Origin: Lachnoanaerobaculum sp. OBRC5-5
Lineage (GTDB): Bacteria; Bacillota; Clostridia; Lachnospirales; Lachnospiraceae
Length of the DNA stretch: 64,000 nt
Assembly: GCF_000296385.1 (NCBI RefSeq)
Contig: NZ_JH815185.1
Coordinates: 2,280,001-2,344,000 of the forward strand
Direction of reading: 5' to 3'
Part shown: piece after piece, positions 59,677 to 64,000 of the stretch
Numbering within the stretch: the first letter of the stretch is position 1
How the letters are laid out: every line of letters starts with the position of its first letter
Made by a program: the position numbers and the translations under genes
The notes under the pieces: model-generated
Told to the model about the DNA's origin: nothing
The model's database searches: none
What the model saw: only the letters and a program-made list of their open reading frames with translations

Positions 59677-60834
59677 TTATTCCCGTCCGGTTCTCTTAGG
59701 TGGCTTTGGCCCCATATACTGATAGAACCTTGTCTGCATCATACCGTTGTATATCTTTCGGTTTTTATCGGCTTCTTTACCGATGTATTTTTGGGCATCG
59801 TCATACGATGTGATAAGATATAGTGACCAGGAATCAAGAGCTGCATATCTGTCCCCAAGACTCTTATAAATGGCCGGAAGATTTTCTTTTTCCTCCAATC
59901 TTTCACCATATGGCGGATTTGTAATAATAAATCCATATTTTTTCGGATGAGAAAGTGATGCCACATCTCTGCATTGTAAATGTAACATATCTATAACACC
60001 CGCTCTTGTTGCATTGCTTCTGGCAGCTTCTACAACGGATTTATCGATGTCATATCCCTGTATATCTACATTTGTATCGATACTTACCGTTTCTCTTGCT
60101 TCTTCATAAGCATCATCCCAAACTTGTTTGTCTATAAGATTTGACCATTTGCCGCTTAAGAAACCTCTTTTAAGTCCGGGAGCAATATTTGCAGCCAGCA
60201 TAGCAGCCTCTATTACAAAAGTACCGCTACCGCAGAAAGGATCGACAAGTATTCTGTCTTTTTTCCATGGTGTAAGCATAATAAGGGCGGCAGCCAAAGT
60301 TTCTGTAATAGGAGCCTTGGCGGTCATAGTTCTGTAACCTCTTTTATGAAGAGATACTCCGGTGGTATCAAGTCCTATGGTAACAATATCTTTATTTAAA
60401 GAAACTCTAAGCGGATAATCGGCGCCTGTTTCTTCAAACCATTCCTTTTTATAAATTTTTTTCATTCTCTCAACCATAGCCTTTTTGACTATGGACTGGA
60501 TATCGGAAGGAGAGAAGAGTTTACTTTTTATAGAAGTAGCCTTACTCACCCAGAATCTACCGTCGGCAGGGATATAATCTTCCCAAGGTATTGCGGCAAC
60601 GGAATCAAAGAGTTCGCTAAAGGTTGTGGCTTTAAACTCCGCAACTTTGATCAGTACTCTTTCTGTAGTGCGAAGCCACATATTGGCTCTGGCAATAGCT
60701 TCATCGTCACCTTCAAAATATACCCTTCCATCCTCTACTCTTGTAATATCATAGCCTATATCTATGATTTCTCTTTTTAGAATGGCCTCAAGACCGAAGT
60801 GGCATGGTGCGTACAGTTCAAATATTTTTCTCAA
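59677..60834 (-). CDS. THUMP-domain 23S rRNA (guanine-N2) methyltransferase (RlmL-type N-terminal half)
   Basis: 385 residues. The N-terminal THUMP domain (about 1-160) is followed by a class I SAM methyltransferase with PFCGSGTFVIEAAM (near 195) as SAM motif and TNPPYGERL (near 300) as the catalytic NPPY. This is the YpsC/RlmL-N type without the RlmK half. It overlaps the upstream YfcE gene by 17 bp. Confidence 0.9.
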   Translation of the reverse strand: MRKIFELYAPCHFGLEAILKREIIDIGYDITRVEDGRVYFEGDDEAIARANMWLRTTERVLIKVAEFKATTFSELFDSVAAIPWEDYIPADGRFWVSKATSIKSKLFSPSDIQSIVKKAMVERMKKIYKKEWFEETGADYPLRVSLNKDIVTIGLDTTGVSLHKRGYRTMTAKAPITETLAAALIMLTPWKKDRILVDPFCGSGTFVIEAAMLAANIAPGLKRGFLSGKWSNLIDKQVWDDAYEEARETVSIDTNVDIQGYDIDKSVVEAARSNATRAGVIDMLHLQCRDVASLSHPKKYGFIITNPPYGERLEEKENLPAIYKSLGDRYAALDSWSLYLITSYDDAQKYIGKEADKNRKIYNGMMQTRFYQYMGPKPPKRTGRE

Positions 60835-61372
60835 GTTTTATCTCCTTTAATACATTGCCGTCAAAATCATATATAGAAAAAAGGTCATTATCAAGTATTG
60901 CATAGGAGTTTGGATTTTGTTCCTTTGGAAGTGACGCAGATCCGGGATTTAATATATAAACATCTCCGACTTTTTTTGCTATAGGAAGATGTACATGCCC
61001 GTATATGAATGCACCCGCCTTTGGCAGTTTCGGCAGATGCTCCTCTCCATAAACATGTCCGTGAGTTATAAAAAAGTAAATGTCATTAAAATTCCCGATA
61101 CAATAATCGGATTGCATTGGGAATTCAAGTACCATCTGATCGACCTCGGAATCACAATTTCCTCTTACCGCAATGATGTCATCTTTAAGTTCATTAAGCA
61201 TTGCAAAGACTTCCTTAGGGCAGTAGTCTCTTGGCAGATCGTTTCTTGGACCGTGATATAAGAGGTCACCGAGCAGTATAAGTTTGTCGGCATTGCTTTC
61301 TCTATACTTTTCTAATATTTTTTTTGTATAGAAAGCCGAGCCGTGTATATCGGATGCAAAAAAATATTTCAT
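60818..61372 (-). CDS. yfcE: YfcE-type metallophosphoesterase
   Basis: 184 residues. SDIHG, LGDLLYHG, RGNCDSE, THGHVYG and GHVHLP form the complete metal site in YfcE order. The LYHGPRNDLP stretch is typical of the E. coli YfcE branch, unlike the shorter paralogue at 58597. It lies 18 bp after xpt. Confidence 0.9.
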   Translation of the reverse strand: MKYFFASDIHGSAFYTKKILEKYRESNADKLILLGDLLYHGPRNDLPRDYCPKEVFAMLNELKDDIIAVRGNCDSEVDQMVLEFPMQSDYCIGNFNDIYFFITHGHVYGEEHLPKLPKAGAFIYGHVHLPIAKKVGDVYILNPGSASLPKEQNPNSYAILDNDLFSIYDFDGNVLKEIKLEKNI

Positions 61373-61390
61373 AAATAAAAGGTCTAAGAC

Positions 61391-61978
61391 CTAGTCCTCC
61401 TGTTGTCTGAATTCTACGTTCTGTGTAGCGGCATCCATAGAATCAATTATTGCAAGTGACTCCAAATGGAAACCGAGATTTCTTATAGTACGTCCACCGC
61501 TTTGGAATCCTTTTTCTATTGCAATACCTATGCCCTCAACTGTTCCGCCCGACTCATTTACTATAGAGATAAGTCCCTGCAGCGCACATCCGTTTGCCAG
61601 AAAATCGTCAATAATAAGAACTCTGTCATCAGCACTTAAAAATTTCTTTGATACTATTACCTGGTTTTTGCATTTATGTGTAAAGCTTTCAACTTCTGCG
61701 GTATACATATCACCGTCTATATTGATTGATTTTGATTTTTTTGCAAATACTACAGGAACTCCGAATTCAAGTCCTGCTATTGCGGCAATACCTATACCTG
61801 AGGATTCTATTGTCAAAATCTTGTTTATATTGTGTGAAGCAAACTTTGACTTAAACTCTTTAGCCATTTCTAAAAAGAGTTCCACATCCATTTGGTGGTT
61901 TAAAAAGGAATCAACTTTTACTACATTACCTTCTTTGATTACTCCATCTTTTTTGATACGCTCTTCTAATAACTTCAT
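61391..61978 (-). CDS. xpt: Xanthine phosphoribosyltransferase
   Basis: 195 residues. VLIIDDFLANGCALQGL (near 125) is the PRPP-binding loop, and ESSGIGIAAIAGLEFGVPVVF (near 57) the hydrophobic core of the type I PRT fold. It salvages xanthine to XMP. No purine riboswitch is seen in the 43 bp upstream, so it is probably expressed from the holA promoter. Confidence 0.93.
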   Translation of the reverse strand: MKLLEERIKKDGVIKEGNVVKVDSFLNHQMDVELFLEMAKEFKSKFASHNINKILTIESSGIGIAAIAGLEFGVPVVFAKKSKSINIDGDMYTAEVESFTHKCKNQVIVSKKFLSADDRVLIIDDFLANGCALQGLISIVNESGGTVEGIGIAIEKGFQSGGRTIRNLGFHLESLAIIDSMDAATQNVEFRQQED

Positions 61979-62021
61979 GAAAATCCTCTCTCTTTTTGAA
62001 AATACACAACAACTACTTACA

Positions 62022-62990
62022 CTAACGTGTAAGCATTAGCAACTCAAGTGCTAATTTCTCATTAATATTACCTTTTTTTATAGCTTCTTCCAACTCGATT
62101 GCGTTTTTGACATAGGATAAAAGCAATGCCATGTCAAAACCACGGGCTTGACGCATAAGATTTTTAACTACATAGGGATTAAGCTTCAGATTTGATGCTA
62201 TATCCTTTTCGTTAAAACCTGCAGACATCAATTCTTTGATTTGCAACAGCTGGTTAAACTGTCTTGTGATAAGAATCATTATTTTTAGTGACGGCTCTTT
62301 TAAAGCTACCAGGTCCTCATATATATCCAAAGCTTCTTTGATTTTATTGTTGGTAATCATTTTTACCAGCTCAAAGATTCTGTTGGTCAGACTGATGCTT
62401 GTTATCGCTATTATATCTTCCTCTTCTATAATATCTTTGTCAAGAGTATAGGAGAGTAATTTATCCAATTCGCTTTTTATTCTTTCCATATCATTTCCAA
62501 CTCTGGCAATAAAAAAATCCATGTTGGAAACAGTGATTTTTTTGCCGGCTTTGTTTATGATATTTCCTGCCCAATTTTTCAGCTCGTCATCTGTAGGATG
62601 ATTGAGTTCTGCGATATATCCGATATCCTTGACCTTTTTGTAGAGTTTTGAACGCTTATCGATTTCTTTTTCTACAAAAATAATTTTTGTACTATCGGGT
62701 TTATCTGAAATATAGTTTAAAAACTTATCGTTTCCGGATTTAAACCATTGACTTTCTTCTATAAGAATACATCTGTATTCTGAAAAGAACGGAAGCGTAT
62801 TGGCAAAGTCAATAATAGCGTCTACATCTATCCCCTTTCCTTCAAAATAGGCATAGTTCATTTGGTCATCACCTACAATAGCCGTTTTCAATCTTTTTTT
62901 ATAGCTGTTTTTTAAAAATTCATCATCACCTGATAGTACATAAATGCCTTTGAATGTGGAAGTTTTCAAATCATTATTTAATACTTTCAT
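62022..62990 (-). CDS. holA: DNA polymerase III, delta subunit
   Basis: 322 residues from ATG 62990. Clamp-loader AAA+ fold without a functional Walker motif: GIYVLSGDDEFLKNSYKKRL at the start, a conserved middle (RVGNDMERIKSELDKLLSYT) and the C-terminal collar (NPYVVKNLMRQARGFD). An in-frame ATG at 63059 adds a hydrophobic stretch and is unlikely. TATAAT lies only 9 bp before ATG 62990 and no ribosome-binding site is visible, so the message may be nearly leaderless. First gene of the operon. Confidence 0.88.
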   Translation of the reverse strand: MKVLNNDLKTSTFKGIYVLSGDDEFLKNSYKKRLKTAIVGDDQMNYAYFEGKGIDVDAIIDFANTLPFFSEYRCILIEESQWFKSGNDKFLNYISDKPDSTKIIFVEKEIDKRSKLYKKVKDIGYIAELNHPTDDELKNWAGNIINKAGKKITVSNMDFFIARVGNDMERIKSELDKLLSYTLDKDIIEEEDIIAITSISLTNRIFELVKMITNNKIKEALDIYEDLVALKEPSLKIMILITRQFNQLLQIKELMSAGFNEKDIASNLKLNPYVVKNLMRQARGFDMALLLSYVKNAIELEEAIKKGNINEKLALELLMLTR

Positions 62991-63084
62991 GAGGATGATT
63001 ATAACATGAATAGAAAAAAGCCACCAGTAAAAAGTCTTGAAAAATATAAGGATATACATATATAAAAAAGTCGTTAAAATAGTG

Positions 63085-63113
63085 TTGACACGAATTTAAA
63101 AGTTTGGTATTAT
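63085..63113 (+). promoter_or_regulatory. Second rRNA operon promoter P1
   Basis: TTGACA (63085-63090), 17-bp spacer, TATTAT (63108-63113), followed by hairpin CTGCTC-AAAAC-GAGCAG. Confidence 0.8.
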
Positions 63114-63177
63114 ATCAAAGCTGCTCAAAACGAGCAGAAAAAGTTCAAAAAAACTTCAAACAAATTTAAAAAAGTTG

Positions 63178-63206
63178 TTGACAAGATGAAATGAGCTTGA
63201 TATAAT
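63178..63206 (+). promoter_or_regulatory. Second rRNA operon promoter P2
   Basis: TTGACA (63178-63183), 17-bp spacer, TATAAT (63201-63206), followed by hairpin GCTGTT-TCA-AACAGC. Nearly identical to 22443-22471. Confidence 0.88.
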
Positions 63207-63256
63207 AGCTAAGCTGTTTCAAACAGCAAAGCAAACGAACCTTGATAATTTAAGAT

Positions 63257-63276
63257 TAAACAGTACACACAACCCT
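63257..63276 (+). other. 5' half of the 16S processing stem, second operon
   Basis: TAAACAGTACACACAACCCT, identical to 22522-22541; its partner lies beyond the window. Confidence 0.65.
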
Positions 63277-63499
63277 GAAAATTCACATATTTTTCTTAAC
63301 GAGAACGAGCGAAGCGAAGTCCGAGTTTAGAAAAATAGCGCACCTCGTCGAGCAAAGCGAGACGATGGTGTTACATATAATATGTAATGAGATTTCAGTA
63401 ATAACAACGTTTAGATTCGAACAGAATTTAAAACCTTTAAAAAACAGTAGATCTGTGAAAACAGATGCAAGCTAGCGAGAAGGCTAGATTAAACTTTTA

Positions 63500-64000
<501 letters not shown>

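Noticed and set aside
61979..62021. Possible purine riboswitch before xpt
   Set aside because: The gap is only 43 bp and has none of the conserved core.

Overview
The window is a low-GC Gram-positive chromosome segment, most likely from a Lachnospiraceae anaerobe. The 16S sequence, the [FeFe]-hydrogenase, DUF6145-like and NSS/tryptophanase genes, heavy ATA/AGA codon use and TTGACA/TATAAT promoters all fit; the genus was not determined. Most of the left and middle part is housekeeping DNA on the + strand. The right end is a minus-strand housekeeping operon that runs back toward an insertion sequence.

Layout. 1-2.8 kb: a TetR regulator and a PEP-synthase/PPDK-family enzyme cut by the left edge, with a clear operator and promoter. 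2.9-10.6 kb: xpaC-telA, a GH32 sucrose hydrolase, pth and mfd. 10.6-17.3 kb: the large-type SRP RNA, pfkA, a DUF6145-like gene, gtrA-like, dusB, a sugar-phosphate transferase, and recA-recX behind a probable LexA box. 17.5-21.1 kb: a GltD-like flavoprotein and a group A [FeFe]-hydrogenase. 22.2-28.4 kb: a complete rRNA operon in the unusual order tRNA-Ser, 16S, 5S, tRNA-Ala, 23S, followed by seven tRNAs. 28.4-30.3 kb: small hypothetical genes, decayed coding fragments and a promoter-RNA-terminator unit that looks like an orphan riboswitch or small RNA. 30.4-34.9 kb: a DUF2974-like hydrolase, tRNA-Pro, several small or secreted cell-wall-binding proteins (one frameshifted) and a YheO-like regulator. 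35.5-38.6 kb: tryptophanase and its probable Na+-dependent transporter. 38.7-43.6 kb: hrcA-grpE-dnaK-dnaJ behind a perfect CIRCE element. 43.6-47.5 kb: an accessory strip with ISAs1-type and IS1634-type remnants and two lone genes. 47.5-54.1 kb: a surface-polysaccharide cluster of rfbC, a Wzm/Wzt-type ABC exporter and a giant multidomain glycosyltransferase. 54.3-54.8 kb: a promoter-to-terminator unit with no credible ORF and many self-complementary segments, the best candidate for an undescribed large structured RNA. 55.1-58.5 kb: a secreted repeat protein and an IS1182-family element. 58.6-63.0 kb: holA, xpt, two YfcE-type phosphoesterases, an rRNA methyltransferase and an XTP pyrophosphatase on the minus strand. 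63.1-64.0 kb: the promoters and start of a second rRNA operon.

Several units work together. rfbC, the exporter pair and the long glycosyltransferase look like a WbdD/Wzt-style system in which a chain-terminating module (methyltransferase-like fold, kinase-like fold and coiled coil) is fused to the polymerising enzymes. The hydrogenase and GltD-like protein are translationally coupled and should form one NAD(P)H-linked complex. All functional calls are read from sequence motifs and remembered family features; no database search was run.
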